A stretch of DNA of 22,737 nt from JAOTYV01 sp041557595 (GTDB lineage Bacteria; Pseudomonadota; Alphaproteobacteria; UBA8366): positions 1 to 22,737 of the forward strand of contig JBFFGE010000062.1 in NCBI GenBank assembly GCA_041557595.1. The letters are read 5' to 3'. Numbering within the stretch: position 1 is the first letter of the stretch; the number at the start of each line of letters is the position of its first letter. The position numbers were made by a program, and so were the translations under genes. Shown in pieces: positions 21,996 to 22,737 of this stretch. The notes below the pieces were generated by a model. The model was not told where the DNA came from. It ran no database searches and worked only from the letters and a program-made list of their open reading frames with translations.

Positions 21996-22737
21996 TCAGC
22001 GTTTCGCGCGTAGAAATCTGTCGATTGCGGCCGCGGCCGGAATCGCCATGCCGCGGTTCTTGTGACCGACGCCGGGCACCGTTTCGAGCTGCCAGTTGAA
22101 GGCGCTGTTGAGCCGTGCGGCCGCTTTTTTCGCGGTTTCGAAATAGGCCTTTCCGCGCGCCAGACGATCGCGGCCCTGGAGGTTCGCCTCGGCGGTCTGG
22201 CGTACATTTCGCGTGAGCAGAACGTCCCGCTCCCCCAACAGCACGATCATCCGCGCGGCGAACGCCGTCCGCAATTCCGCATCGGTAACGGCGGTGCCGC
22301 CCAGCCCATAGGGAAAGGTCACGGCCTTGTCCGGCATGGTGTACCAACCGGAATTGGCGGCGACAGCGATATTGACTTTAGGGCCCCCGGTAAAGGTCAT
22401 ATAGCGGTGGACGAATTGCCCGCCCGCCGAATGCCCGAAGATGCTGAAACGCTCGGTACGATTGCCGGTAATCCCGCGGACCGCGGCAAATATCCTGTCG
22501 ATCATCGGGTATGTCCAATGCCGTCGGTCGATCGCGACGACCCGCCCGCCATTCCTGTAATGGCTGTTGCCGCGATGATAGGCGGCGGCGGGGAAATCGG
22601 TCCGGTCGAATTCCGGCGCGACGATCAGGAAACCGTATTTTTTGGATAGATCGGTCCAATTGTCGCGATAGTGCGAGGCGTTGCGGGTATTGCCGTGCAT
22701 GACGAAGACAATCGGCGTGCCCCGCGTAAGCCGGGCC
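21996..22737 (-). CDS. Alpha/beta hydrolase, 5' end beyond the window
   Basis: At least 246 residues are visible. The frame stays open to the right edge, and the residues before the first ATG (PIVFVMHGNTRN) form the normal first strand and oxyanion HG motif, so the true start is outside. The nucleophile elbow is GHSAGG. The likely acid is Asp in LLGERDV and the histidine is in PGVGHKNRG. A WTYPMIDRIF helix precedes the elbow. It resembles uncharacterised esterase-like hydrolases whose C-terminal half carries 'RxxRGKAYFETAK..A' and 'VPGVGH'. Whether it has a signal peptide cannot be seen. It converges on the TTT permease gene with 35 nt between stop codons. A link to the transporter (hydrolysing an ester so that its acid can be taken up) is possible but unproven. 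Confidence 0.85.
   Translation of the reverse strand, partial: ARLTRGTPIVFVMHGNTRNASHYRDNWTDLSKKYGFLIVAPEFDRTDFPAAAYHRGNSHYRNGGRVVAIDRRHWTYPMIDRIFAAVRGITGNRTERFSIFGHSAGGQFVHRYMTFTGGPKVNIAVAANSGWYTMPDKAVTFPYGLGGTAVTDAELRTAFAARMIVLLGERDVLLTRNVRQTAEANLQGRDRLARGKAYFETAKKAAARLNSAFNWQLETVPGVGHKNRGMAIPAAAAIDRFLRAKR

Noticed and set aside
20049..22013. 654-codon plus-strand frame overlapping the TTT permease in another frame
   Set aside because: The product is Arg/Pro/His-rich without domains, whereas the permease frame encodes well-formed membrane helices.

Overview
The window looks like chromosomal DNA of a high-GC, Gram-negative alphaproteobacterium, probably Rhodospirillales-like. The grounds are the LPS-core/lipid A block (msbA, DUF374 acyltransferase, waaA, lpxK), the divergent xseA/purD pair, a four-gene soxBDAG oxidoreductase operon, a tripartite tricarboxylate transporter (TTT), and a small RNA closely resembling the alphaproteobacterial alpha-r8 (mmgR/suhB) family. 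No rRNA, tRNA, CRISPR array or phage block was seen. The assignment rests on gene content and was not tested phylogenetically.

Layout. Positions 1-119 are the C-terminal end of an IS5-like transposase that enters from the left. Next, on the minus strand, come an M20-type carbamoylase/amidohydrolase (172-1404) and, upstream of it, a small exported cupredoxin-like protein (1462-1950). Divergent from these is soxB-soxD-soxA-soxG (2220-7373), which should oxidatively demethylate sarcosine or a related N-methyl amino acid and pass the one-carbon unit to tetrahydrofolate. Its delta subunit has lost two of the four usual zinc ligands. At about 7525-7609 lies an unlabelled sRNA gene with a 5' hairpin, an exposed CCUCC motif and a very strong intrinsic terminator.

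Two small divergent lipoprotein genes follow (7643-8113 minus, 8369-8728 plus). The first has an unusual leader with a terminator-like hairpin and a second strong ribosome-binding site. Then comes the envelope operon msbA-DUF374-waaA-lpxK (8855-13628), with spacings of 10, 4 and -4 nt. It converges, with only 2 nt between stop codons, on a minus-strand operon of xseA and an M23 peptidase (13631-16032) joined by a 4-nt overlap. purD diverges from xseA and is followed by a Kef-type antiporter membrane domain.

The right end holds a TTT uptake system: a periplasmic solute-binding protein (18777-19880), a strong hairpin terminator in the gap, then one 657-residue permease that appears to be a TctA-TctB fusion (19987-21960). 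A convergent alpha/beta hydrolase (21996 to the right edge) is cut by the window end.

Most of the window is ordinary housekeeping and transport. The points most worth following up are the sRNA, the zinc-ligand-poor SoxD within a possible carbamoylase/N-methyl amino acid locus, the fused TctAB with its intercistronic terminator, and the lipoprotein leader.
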